Positions 46,712 through 56,094 of a stretch of 64,000 nt of DNA are shown piece after piece. Both the position numbers and the translations under genes were made by a program. The notes beneath the pieces were generated by a model. That model saw only the letters and a program-made list of their open reading frames with translations, did not search any database and was not told the origin of the DNA. The number at the start of each line of letters is the position of its first letter. Positions within the stretch are counted from its first letter, which is position 1. Source of the stretch: Maratus speciosus (lineage: Eukaryota; Arthropoda; Arachnida; Araneae; Salticidae); contig OZ010786.1 in the NCBI GenBank assembly GCA_963932465.1, forward strand, positions 597,917,038-597,981,037. Reading direction: 5' to 3'.

Positions 46712-46929
46712 TTAACCCTTTCAGGGGCAATGCACTTCTATTCGTAAAATACTGAAATGAGTGAATGACACCAGAATTTACAAGCAAATTCATTTCAAAA
46801 TATGAAAAAGCTTTTGCTCACGTACTTAATAAAAGCTAATTTTTCATTCCAATATTCTGGTGCTAATGTGGCATTTAGGGATTAAAACTAAGTGGTTCAA
46901 AAATGAACCACCGCTCTTGAAAGTGTCAA
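46712..46929. repeat. TTAA hairpin, CCCTTTCA family
   Basis: TTAACCCTTTCAGGGGCA to CTTGAAAGTGTCAA (right TTAA decayed to TCAA). Palindrome GTGGTTCA-AAAA-TGAACCAC at 46892-46911. Confidence 0.7.
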
Positions 46930-47204
46930 GTGATAGCTAGTGGTTTTGTGTAGGATTTATTAGTTTCGCATAGCATATTAAATAGGTAAGTTATATGATT
47001 GACTTTATTTTTTCTTAGTCGATGAAAGAGTAGTAATTATCGAGTATTTTACAGTTGCAATGAAGTCTATTAACTTAAATGGGATTTTTTTAACTAAGAG
47101 AAAGTTTTCATATAGGATAATAATTGATTATATTTAAAATTATATTTCACCAGTCACATTCTCACAAGGAATAAACCGCTAACAGATAGAGTTATTTTGA
47201 ATTA

Positions 47205-47510
47205 AACTGACAACTCTAGCTTCCAGCTTATTTGCAGATATGAAATCAATATCGCCAGAAATGTTGGAAAGTATTTCATAAAACTTTCAAAATATATTTT
47301 AAATCCTGTCAGATATAAATTTATCTCAGATTAAAACACAAAAATCTATTTCATAGCTGAAGGTTACTGTCACTCAAAAATATCTATTGCAATTGCGATA
47401 ATAATAGTTTTATAAAGATGATTTTAAAAACTATAGACAACAGCTTTTAAGAAAAGTTCATTCAATTAATACTTCAGAAGAGTTTAAAAAAAAATGTGAA
47501 GAATGTGTTT
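47205..47510. repeat. Dispersed ancient repeat, copy 1
   Basis: It shares order and phrases with 52285-52445 (ACAACTCTA..TC.CAGCTT, AAAATATATTTTAA, GGTTA.TG.CACTCAAAAATAT). A weaker relative stands at 48530-48990 (CCAGCTTATTT.CAGA). No coding signal. Confidence 0.5.
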
Positions 47511-47790
47511 TGTATTAAACATTTATTCCTTTTTTTACGTGTCAATCACAAATGTTTTAAAGCTTCTGGAAAGAGTAAATAAAACAAACTCAAACTGTAT
47601 TCCATTTAATTTAACATAAAATTTAAAAAATAATAAATTTTTCAAGGTATTAAAATTTCTGGTGAGGAAGGAATTTGAAAAATACGTAACTGTTTCATAC
47701 TGTTATAAGCAAATGGCCTCAAACGAATTTATTTTAAACGATCATGGAAAATCGGGCTACGCTCGTTTAAAAATAGCTTTGTGTCCAGTG

Positions 47791-47981
47791 CAGTGTTGCT
47801 AGTCGGCTAATTTTTTTTAAATTCAGATTTCTTGATTGGCACCACTTTTTTGAAATAGTAAAATTCGCTTTATTTAGTGACATATTAATCAAGGCGAAAA
47901 CAAGGGGAATTTTACTATTTCAGAAAAGTGCTGTCAACTAAGAAATCTGAATTTTAAAAAAGTAGCCCACTGGTAACACTG
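47791..47981. repeat. hAT-type MITE, CAGTGTTGCYAG family
   Basis: The ends are CAGTGTTGCTAGTCGGCTAA and, in complement, CAGTGTTACCAGTGGGCTAC. The core is GGCACCACTTTTTT and CGCTTTATTTAG. It is uninterrupted and serves as the empty-site reference for 35474-35859. The flanking duplication is unclear. Confidence 0.65.
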
Positions 47982-48263
47982 ATCCAACTCGATATAACAA
48001 CAAATTCTCTTTGTATTATTGCTATAAAGAATTTTGTTTTATATCAGTATTATTTACACAAACAACCAATATTAAAACTGTGCACATATTTCTAAAGGTT
48101 ACGTTAAAGGTTTGGTATTTACAACGAAAGGGCCTCTTTCTACTGTACATTTTTAATAGTGTTTGGATCGGTTGAATCGTGTATCTGGGCTTCTACTGGG
48201 AATTTCTAGAAAATTCCTTTAGATTATGACAGTCAGTTTTTTCGTCAAATGGTGTGAAAATAC

Positions 48264-48398
48264 CGCCAAATATTGCCAAATTTGGCGACATTCACTCATT
48301 TGGCGCCAAGCATGTGTTTTGGTATTGGTAATAGAAAGTATATTTTCCCGCACAAATTTCACCAATTTCGCGAATAGTTCGCCAAATATCGCCAAATT
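48264..48398. repeat. CGCCAAAT motif cluster
   Basis: GCCAAATATTGCCAAATTTGG (about 48264) and GCCAAATATCGCCAAATTCGG (about 48371) are near-identical direct copies. Between them stand inverted TTTGGCGACAT and TTTGGCGCC. Function unknown. Confidence 0.5.
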
Positions 48399-48529
48399 CG
48401 GGGAAATGTCGCAACTTTGAGACTTCGTTTACTTCAGCTGTTCAACAACTTAATAACTGTTTCAAAATTCCTTCCCATTTTTTAGGTAAAATGTACATAG
48501 ACACACACAAAATTTGCTCGTATATAGGA

Positions 48530-48990
48530 TTAATTTGACCGCTGCATCCAGCTTATTTTCAGACAATATTTGAAAATCGTCTGTAACGTTTATAGATATT
48601 TGTCTTCCATCTAAATAAAGTTTTAAAAATATTTTTTTTAATTGAGTTCTGGTATAGGTTTATCCCAGTTTAAAGTAAACTAGTCGGCTGAGCCAATCCC
48701 AAAACTTTCTTTGATTCCATGCATGTTAAAACTTCGAAGTCGTATATTTTATAATTATGCATTTCAGAAACAAACAAAAAAAAAAATAGCAGTTAACAGT
48801 TCTGTCATTTATTTTGAAAATACATTTAAAGACCAATGGATCAGATTAAAATAAGAGATTTTATTTTATTGCCTGAGGTGGGAGTTATCTAAAAATAGTC
48901 ATTGAAATTTTGATAATAATACTTTTGAAGGGATATAAAAAGGATTTAAACAAACAACAAACGAAAATTGTTTTAGATCTCAAGAACAAA
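48530..48990. repeat. Dispersed ancient repeat, weak copy
   Basis: It has loose similarity to 47205-47510 in order and composition, including the ending with AACAAACGAAAATTGTTTTAG. The relationship needs alignment. Confidence 0.3.
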
Positions 48991-49043
48991 TGAAATATTA
49001 TAACATACTACTTTTTGTTAAAGAAACATTTTCATTCTCTTAC

Positions 49044-49433
49044 ATATCGCGCGTTGGCTGCAATAGTGGCACAACTCAAAAAATACGAATTTTGAGTATT
49101 GGTATTCTTTCCAGCAGCAACAGCGGCATATCTTGTAGTTCAGTATTTCACCAACAGATGGCACAAGTGCCACTGTTGCCTTATATATGATATAATCTGA
49201 ATGCATCATCACACAATCATATTTATCATCAATATAACACGGGGTGTGAGGATACTTTTTTTTTTGCATTATTATTAATTGAATCCTTACGGAGTCATTT
49301 TGTACCACTTAACACTTATGACAACAATGAATAGTGTAAATTTTGCATTTCCTTACAAGGCGAAACTTCAAACCCATTAATCTCAGAACCTTATTTTTTA
49401 AGTTGTGCCACTATTGCAGCTTACGAGCGATAT
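49044..49433. repeat. MITE with about 40-bp inverted repeats
   Basis: GCTGCAATAGTGGCACAAC near 49056 and its complement near 49402 belong to arms starting ATATCGC. The interior has no coding signal. The target may be TA, but it is not clear. Confidence 0.65.
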
Positions 49434-49951
49434 TACTTTACTTTTTTGGTTATGTTTCCTTAAGCATTTTAACTTGATTAGATTTCTTCACGCATGTACA
49501 CTTTTTAAATGCAGGGTGTCCATAAAAAATGTCCCAGTTTTCATAGTACACTATAACAGTATAATTTAGACTGGTTTACAACAAATCATGAATCAAATTG
49601 AAGGTAAACTAACCTCGTTTTTCTTACAAATGGTCAATAGGTGCACCTTTAATTATGCGGCACACGTCCAAGTGCAATTTTTCTCACACTTCGGCTAACA
49701 AGTCCGGAGTAATGGAAGCAATAGCCTCTCCAGTTCTGTGTCTCAACTGTGGCAAATCATTAGGTAGCGGCGGAACGTACACACGATCATTTACAAAACC
49801 TCAAATGAAAAAAATCGAAGGCTATCCAACACATGGAACTATTAATAAAGAGGAACTGACATATCTTTAAAACAGTGAAGCTTCAACTGTAACCGCTTCG
49901 TAAGGGTTGATTACCGCCTGGTCAAACTTCCCCAATAAATTTAAATACACA

Positions 49952-50177
49952 TAGCTGCCAACCTCAAACTAATTTCCGTAATACGTGCGTTCATATGACC
50001 CTTGTTTAAAACGTTTCGAACCAGATTTTTTTTTTAAGAAATGAAATTAAGTACGTTCTACGTAGAGACCTTGAATTAAATAAATATTCATAAAATAAAT
50101 TTTCTGGTTTGAAAGGGGTTAACCTGGGTCAAACTAATCCAGGTATTACGGAAGATTAGTGGAAGGTTGGCAGATAT
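49952..50177. repeat. Hairpin element, GCTGCCAACCT type
   Basis: ATAGCTGCCAACCTCAAAC at the left pairs with GGAAGGTTGGCAGATAT at the right, both followed by CCGTAATAC. The right arm has ACCTGG...CCAGGT. The inner arms have CCAGA and TCTGG with TTGACCC. Confidence 0.55.
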
Positions 50178-50518
50178 GAATACGAATTACCTCTATCTTG
50201 AAACACATTTTTATCGCAAAATTTCAGTCATAAATAATGGCAAAGCCAGATATTTATTTTTACTGGTGAAAGTTTACTTTGGCAGTAGCCCTGCGTTTCC
50301 GCCATATTGGGACAACCTAGACAACCTCCATTCAGTCTCAGTGAAAATTATTGTAATATCTGGGCAATCTCCCACCAATAAACACAAATGGAAATTTTAA
50401 CCATATTTGTCAGAGAAATTTTTGATAAAAATGCAGCTAAAATAAGTAGAAATTTTTTTATCAAAATTAATTGGTGGTAGTTTGCTTCGGCTGTTATCCG
50501 AAACTGTTTATCCGATAT

Positions 50519-50726
50519 TTAACCCGTTCGGGACCATGGGTGCATAGGTGTACCCTTAAAAAGTGCTTAAAATGTTTAAGTATGATACCAGTAAAAAAGA
50601 AAAGTAAAATTGATTTTATTTAATTATGACATTTTCGTAATTTTTAAAGTCAAGTCAAATAATTAATTAAAAGTGGTGACAAACGAATAAAATTTGTATA
50701 AAAAATGCCGGTCCTGAATGGGTTAA
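50519..50726. repeat. TTAA hairpin, CCCGTTCGGGACC type
   Basis: TTAACCCGTTCGGGACC to GGTCCTGAATGGGTTAA. Palindrome GGGTGCA-TAGG-TGTACCC at 50538-50555. Paralogue of 42417-42623, whose palindrome begins A and ends T where this one begins G and ends C. Confidence 0.75.
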
Positions 50727-50841
50727 AAAAAAATCACTCACCATATTGGGGTAACCTCCTCAGATACTTCACTGGCAACTGGTAGACAATACACTACATG
50801 TCTCCTCCTCTTTATTTACAACTCCATTTTCTAACGGACTT

Positions 50842-51060
50842 TTAACCCTTACCACTCCGTTGGTTCCGCTGCGGTGACATTATCAGTCTTTGAAAAATTT
50901 GTTTTTGGTACCAGTAATAAAAAAAAATAAAATTTACCTTATTTAATCAGAGAATTTTTGAATTTCTGTACTTGAAGGAAACTTCTTTTTTAAAAAGTGT
51001 GTGTTTTTTAAAAAGTTCGAATAAAATTTGTGTAATAGACGCCGGAGCTTTAAGGGTTAA
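50842..51060. repeat. TTAA hairpin, related to 37536-37903
   Basis: TTAACCCTTACCACTCCG to GCTTTAAGGGTTAA. A decayed palindrome GGTTCCGC-T-GCGGTGAC stands where 37536 has its GC-rich one. The core is GGTACCAGTA and TACCTTATTTAATC. Confidence 0.7.
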
Positions 51061-51309
51061 ATCTTCAGCCAGCAATAACGCTTTACGCTCAAGAGTCGCC
51101 ATTATGCGTATGTGGTGTTGCAAGCGAGTCAATAACAAAGCAGTACTCGCGCATGCGCTCATCTAAAACTGTTTGAATTAGTCTTTATTTATTACCTTGA
51201 ACAATCGTTCTACAACGCTTACAGTTGATATTAATAAAATTTATAACTGGGATGTTCTTTTATGGACACTCTGTATATTGAACATAGTATTTCAGACTGC
51301 ACAGATGTA

Positions 51310-52061
51310 CGGCAAAACCTTCCTTAAGCGACCACATTCCGTTACAATAAAAATTGGTCGCTACGAGAGGTGATCTCTTAATGGAGGTCATGTTTAAATA
51401 TACATTTTAATTGTTGAAAAAGGGTAATAATTAATGTTACTAAAATTTACTTTTCACATTAGAAAAAAAAATGAAAATTTAAGTATCAAAACCAAAGTTA
51501 ATTACATGAGTTAATTACTGCAGAGTTTAAAAAATGAATACATTGACGTTTGCTTTGATTTTACGGTTTTATCTTTGATAACTTTTATTTCCAAGTCCTT
51601 TATAAATGCAATTTTTTTTTTTTTTTTGACAGGAACAAATAATGTCGATTTCATTAATTTATCTATTTCTTTTAGAGTTTCCGGACAGAATAGGGCAAGG
51701 GAGTTTATTGACCGTCATTCTTAAATTGTCATCAGAGTGAAATTTATTGCCTAAAACGGCACAAAAGGGTTTAAACACTTAAAAAATGCCGGAATTTAAA
51801 AAAAAAAATCTAAACTTAGTTTAGAAGTTTGATGAATTATTTTCTCCCCGGAATTATTTTACTAATAAAACCTTCTTCAAACGACCAGGAAAAAATGGAA
51901 TTTGTTTCATTTTCTTCACAGAAATGGGTCGCTCACGGAGGGAGTTAAACTGGCATGGTCTCTGAATGGAGGTAAAATTAGTATTGAGCCTATGGGAATG
52001 AATTTCGTTCTATGAAAAAAATGGTCGTTCATGGAGGTGGTCGCACAGGGAGGTTTCACTG
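51310..52061. repeat. pogo-type MITE
   Basis: The right end in complement is CAGTGAAACCTCCCTGTGCG and the left end CGGCAAAACCTTCCTTAAGC. TA lies on both sides (51308-51309, 52062-52063). Repeated GGAGGT and GGTCGCT elements lie inside. No transposase. Confidence 0.6.
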
Positions 52062-52284
52062 TACTTACATTTCAATGCAACAATTTTCGAATAGTAATCT
52101 TCTCCTTATTTAGCAGCAGACTCTTGTTATTAAAAAAGGCTATTCGAATTACTATTCAGAAATAGGTATTCATAACCAAGATTAAATCTTCTGGCGTGAC
52201 ATAAACCTACAAGATATACAAATAATTCATATTTACGATAACAAATGGCTGCCACATGTAAATATTTTGAATAAATCAAACAAC

Positions 52285-52445
52285 TCTAACTCGCAGCTTT
52301 TTACAGATATAATATGGAAATCCGCCGAAAATTTTAAAAAATATATTTTAATACAGTGTGATATATGTATATTTCATTTTGCAACAAAAGATCTATTTTA
52401 TGGTCAAAGGTTAGTAGTGACACTCAAAAATATTTAAATTAAAAT
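52285..52445. repeat. Dispersed ancient repeat, copy 2
   Basis: It is the counterpart of 47205-47400. Its continuation appears near 53870-53960 (GACCTATAAACAACAACTTTT against GACAACAGCTTTT near 47437), so about 1.4 kb was inserted here. Confidence 0.45.
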
Positions 52446-53063
52446 TCAGATTACTTAATTGAGCAATTAAATAAGAAGAATTTCCCTCGCAGAAAATTTA
52501 TTGGGTATTTCTCCTTTTTAATGACTGTTTTTTTCCGTGGTTTGTTGCCACCTTGCACAGAGAAAATAAGGGCGAATTCAAATACAGCCGTCTCTCAGGG
52601 CGAAAGTAGAAATACGATTACCGGAAAAGAAATATACCACCGGTAACTTTTAATAGAAATTTTCATTTTATTTTAAGGTCTAATAACTGTGAATTTTAAT
52701 CTCACACCGCTCAAAAAATCCCCCCCCCCCCCAGTCAAAGGCTAGTAGTGACACTCAAAAATATTTAAATTAAAATTCAGATTACTTAATTGAGCAATTA
52801 AATAAGAAGAATTTCCCTCGCAGAAAATTTATTGGGTATTTCTCCTTTTTAATGACTGTTTTTTTCCGTGGTTTGTTGCCACCTTGCACAGAGAAAATAA
52901 GGGCGAATTCAAATACAGCCGTCTCTCAGGGCGAAAGTAGAAATACGATTACCGGAAAAGAAATATACCACCGGTAACTTTTAATAGAAATTTTCCTTTT
53001 ATTTTAAGGTCTAATAACTGTGAATTTTAATCTCACCCCGCTCAAAAAATCCCCCCCCCCCCA
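52403..53063. repeat. Recent 331-bp tandem duplication
   Basis: The units 52403-52733 and 52734-53063 differ at only a few bases. Each ends in a run of C followed by AGTCAAA, and a third partial AGTCAAA follows. No coding content was recognised. An assembly artefact over the C run is possible. Confidence 0.85.
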
Positions 53064-53072
53064 GTCAAATAA

Positions 53073-53520
53073 CCAACCATCCTTAACGACATAGCGCGCG
53101 AATTAAACGCCCAAAACTTTGCCGAATTAATTCAAAAATATAAAAATATCCTCCAAAAAATGCGTGCAGCTAACAACCTCCAAGATAAATTACTAATATT
53201 CCTAGGTGAATTCACTCAACAGGCCCCCGTAACAAATTAATGTGTACGAAAGGTTGTCTAAAGGTAATTTCCTGGAATTGCAATGGCATTAAAAATATAT
53301 TCTTGAGTTCAAAGATTTCGTAAGGAAGCACAGCCCCGATATTATTTTACTTCAAGAAACAAAACTCCGACCTGGCATTTCATTCAAAATTCCCAATTAT
53401 TACGTCTTTCAGCAGGATTTCGACAATCGCAACAGTGTGCCCGTACCATTCGTGGTACTGCTGTTTGCGCCAAAAATAATTTAAATTTCTATCCAGCAAT
53501 CCCCACCATCACAAATAAGA
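53073..53520 (+). pseudogene. Non-LTR retrotransposon fragment: ORF1 end and endonuclease start
   Basis: ORF1's last residues read NNLQDKLLIFLGEFTQQAP and stop at 53238-53240. The next frame's ATG overlaps that stop (TAATG, 53240-53242) and reads KVISWNCNGIKN, the start of an APE-type endonuclease. After a frameshift, further EEP-like pieces follow (PDIILLQETKLRPG; RGTAVCAKNN). This is Jockey/CR1-like by arrangement. Nothing of the reverse transcriptase remains. Confidence 0.75.
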
Positions 53521-53683
53521 TGAAAATTTCTATTTAGTTGCATTGGTTGGAGTTTGCTCCTACGTTAATCTGGTTTAGGCTGGCACTCCTAACGTCTGAT
53601 CGATTACTCCATTTCAGCTTTTAAATCGGCTTTTAAACTACCATAAACGGTTTTTAAACTACATTAGCTCATCTTTTAAACTA

Positions 53684-53858
53684 CTGTAATTTCGCGCGTA
53701 TCCGCCGCACCTCAGATAACTCCATTTACTACCACAATTTATTTTAAATAAAATGTGACTTGATTCTGCTTAGCTCTTATTTGGCTTCTTTTTTTCAATA
53801 AAATGTCTCATCTGAAAACGACTTAACTAAGCCGCGGCGGATATGCGGTAAATTATGG
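53684..53858. repeat. Short TA-flanked MITE
   Basis: CTGTAATTTCGCGCGTATCC at the left and, in complement, CCATAATTTACCGCATATCC at the right both run into CGCCGC. TA flanks both sides. Confidence 0.65.
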
Positions 53859-53980
53859 TAATAGTTGGTACAACAGCTGTGTTATAAAAATTATTTAAAG
53901 ACCTATAAACAACAACTTTTTAAAAGAAAATTATTACTTAACAAATGATTTTCAAAAAAAAATGAAGCAAAAGGTTATTT

Positions 53981-54561
53981 CACTAGATTAATATTAACAC
54001 AATTATTCTAATTGGTAAACAAATCATATTAGATGTAAATTTCCAACTGGGCGAAAAATGTCCGGACCAGGATTCGAATCCGGGACCTCCTGGCTGAAGC
54101 CGCCAGTGCTCTGCCATCTGAGCTATCCCGGACGATTCTGGTCGAACTTTTTCAACCAGCTAACCTTGATGATTACAGCATCTGGTCTGAAACCTGGTTC
54201 AGCTCAACAGAATAAATCTCAGGTAAAGGAACTCCAGAAATCGCTGGATACAAAATTTTGCGCCCAGTTGGAAATTTACATCTAATATGATTTGTTTACC
54301 AATTAGAATAATTGTGTTAATATTAATCTAGTGTAATTTCGTATCCAGCGATTTCTGGAGTTCCTTTACCTGAGATTTATTCTGTTGAGCTGAACCAGGT
54401 TTCAGACCAGATGCTGTAATCATCAAGGTTAGCTGGGTGAAAAAGTTCGACCAGAATCGTCCGGGATAGCTCAGAAGGCAGAGCACTGGCGGCTTCAGCC
54501 AGGAGGTCCCGGGTTCGAATCCTGGTCCGGACATTTTTCGCCCAGTTGGAAATTTACATCT
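53981..54561. mobile_element. tRNA-derived foldback SINE, long form
   Basis: A 12-bp duplication AAAAGGTTATTT flanks the whole unit (53969-53980, 54562-54573). Two tRNA-like heads point away from each other: minus strand at about 54059-54133 and plus strand at about 54461-54534. Between them are inverted copies of an extra 5' segment (GATTTCTGGAGTTCC) and one body copy. It belongs to the same family as 43005-43287, with a different internal arrangement. Confidence 0.75.
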
Positions 54562-54631
54562 AAAAGGTTATTTGTGAACTATTTTTTTTCGATTTATTGC
54601 AGATGCTTTATTTTGTGTTCATGTATATTAT

Positions 54632-55013
54632 TGTGGAGATTTCGCAAGCAACACCTGCATTAGACTGAGTGTCCCCGTATTTTCCGCTTCGAGATTAAAA
54701 AGGAAACGAGCCTTAACGAAGCTGTGTGAAGTGGAAATGCAGAAGAAGTAAAGAGAACGAAATGAGTTTTTTACGACGCAGGGTTTTGTTAAAAAAGAAC
54801 AGAACATATTACGGTGAAATAAGATTGAATATTTACACGACGTAAGAAAATCTCTGAGAAATATTCAACGACGTCCTGAATTATAGACTTTAAGCTAATT
54901 AAAGAACGAGAAGAGTGATTATATCTGTATTTTTTATTTGTGTGTTCGTCCCAATAAATGTCAGTGTTCGTCCTAAAAGTGAGTTGTGAGTTATGTATGG
55001 AGTCTCACCCCCA
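54632..55013 (+). repeat. 5' LTR of the Ty3/gypsy element
   Basis: It is about 382 bp. It is followed after a few bases by TGGCGTCAGAAGTGACA (from 55019), a likely primer-binding site. AATAAA near 54952 could serve polyadenylation. Confidence 0.8.
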
Positions 55014-55128
55014 TAAATTGGCGTCAGAAGTGACAGTTAACCCACCAATATGATTAATTAGAGTTATTCATCCTACATATTCAAGCCGGATATTCTTCTA
55101 ACGGTGAGTTCATTGCTATTATTTTATT

Positions 55129-56094
55129 ATGAAGTTACTTGAAATACCAGAACTGGAAGTTGCATTTAAAAACGAACGAACGCATAAAATTAAATTGCTG
55201 CATAAATTCCTATTTGATGCTGACGGTGATCGCTCTAATAGAAAGAGAATACGTGATTTTACTGGTTTCGGTTTTCAAACCGACAGCACCGAATTCAAAA
55301 ATAAAATAACTAAAGTTCAAACTGATTTTTCATTAAATGATCTGATTACAGTGTGCAATCTACTTTGTATTGATAATGAGGGATCTTTAAACGATCTCGC
55401 AACCCGATTAGTTACATACCTTTCGGACTTGACCTTACTACAAAATAATATTATACAAAATGAAAGTGACACTGACTCGGAACCCGAACTGCCTTCAAAT
55501 AATATGACTTCAAGTAATAACACTGAATTATCAAATTTTGACAAACAACAGCAATTTCCAGTTCAAAGTTTTATGCAATCGTCTATTAATTTTACTGATA
55601 TTGAAAGTGTAATACCTCTTTTCGATGGTAGTTCTTTTAGTGATATACAGGTATGGTTTAATAATTTTGAGGATGTTACTAATATGTTTAATTTATCTGA
55701 CTTTCATAAATTCATATTTTGTAAAAGATCATTACGAGGAAAAGCCCAGTTATTAACACAAACAGAATTTCATATCAATTCCTATGACAAACTTAAACAA
55801 CTCTTAATATCAGAATTTAGCACCACTTATAATTCTGCCGAGTTACATGACATATTAAATAAACGAAAATTGCAAGAAAATGAATCAATAGAAGAATATT
55901 TTCGTATCATGAAACAAATATGCTCGCGTGGTAAAATCGAGGATTCCGCATTAATGCAATACATCATAAACGGCATACCTGACCCCGTTTTCAGAAAATC
56001 AATGTTATATGGATGCCAATCCATTGTAGAATTCAAGCAAAAGCTCAAAATTTATGACAAAATTCGACATGACTTTGAGAACACTAAATTTTAA
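55129..56094 (+). CDS. Gag of the Ty3/gypsy element
   Basis: 321 residues from ATG at 55129. Residues about 70-105 look like a SAP-type motif (DLITVCNLLCIDNEGSLNDL). Residues about 160-315 form a retrotransposon Gag (capsid) region (PLFDGSSFSDIQVWF; LNKRKLQENESIEEYF). The zinc knuckles lie in the pol frame, not here. The end overlaps the pol frame by 41 bases, pol being in the +1 frame, so pol is made by +1 shifting or reinitiation. Intact. Confidence 0.85.
   Translation: MKLLEIPELEVAFKNERTHKIKLLHKFLFDADGDRSNRKRIRDFTGFGFQTDSTEFKNKITKVQTDFSLNDLITVCNLLCIDNEGSLNDLATRLVTYLSDLTLLQNNIIQNESDTDSEPELPSNNMTSSNNTELSNFDKQQQFPVQSFMQSSINFTDIESVIPLFDGSSFSDIQVWFNNFEDVTNMFNLSDFHKFIFCKRSLRGKAQLLTQTEFHINSYDKLKQLLISEFSTTYNSAELHDILNKRKLQENESIEEYFRIMKQICSRGKIEDSALMQYIINGIPDPVFRKSMLYGCQSIVEFKQKLKIYDKIRHDFENTKF

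Larger units (their letters stand above)
49625..51102 (-). pseudogene. mariner-like transposase remnants
   Basis: On the minus strand, an N-terminal piece at about 51060-51102 reads MATLERKALLLAED. A C-terminal piece at about 49625-49810 reads VYVPPLPNDLPQLRHR, then ITPDLLAEV, a stop, and LDVCRIIKGAPIDHL. These match the start and the last 60 residues I know for this arthropod transposase group. The catalytic middle is missing, and hairpins lie in between. Confidence 0.65.
49512..51273 (-). mobile_element. mariner-like element, degenerate
   Basis: The ends are CAGGGTGTCCATAAAAAATG and, in complement, CAGAGTGTCCATAAAAGAAC; both reach TCCCAG. TA follows the right end, and the left TA has decayed. 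Two transposase relics on the minus strand fix orientation. Three hairpins interrupt it. Confidence 0.7.

Noticed and set aside
46548..46793. Minus-strand protein resembling the frame at 2061-2300
   Set aside because: The similarity comes from the arm of the same hairpin family and not from a gene.
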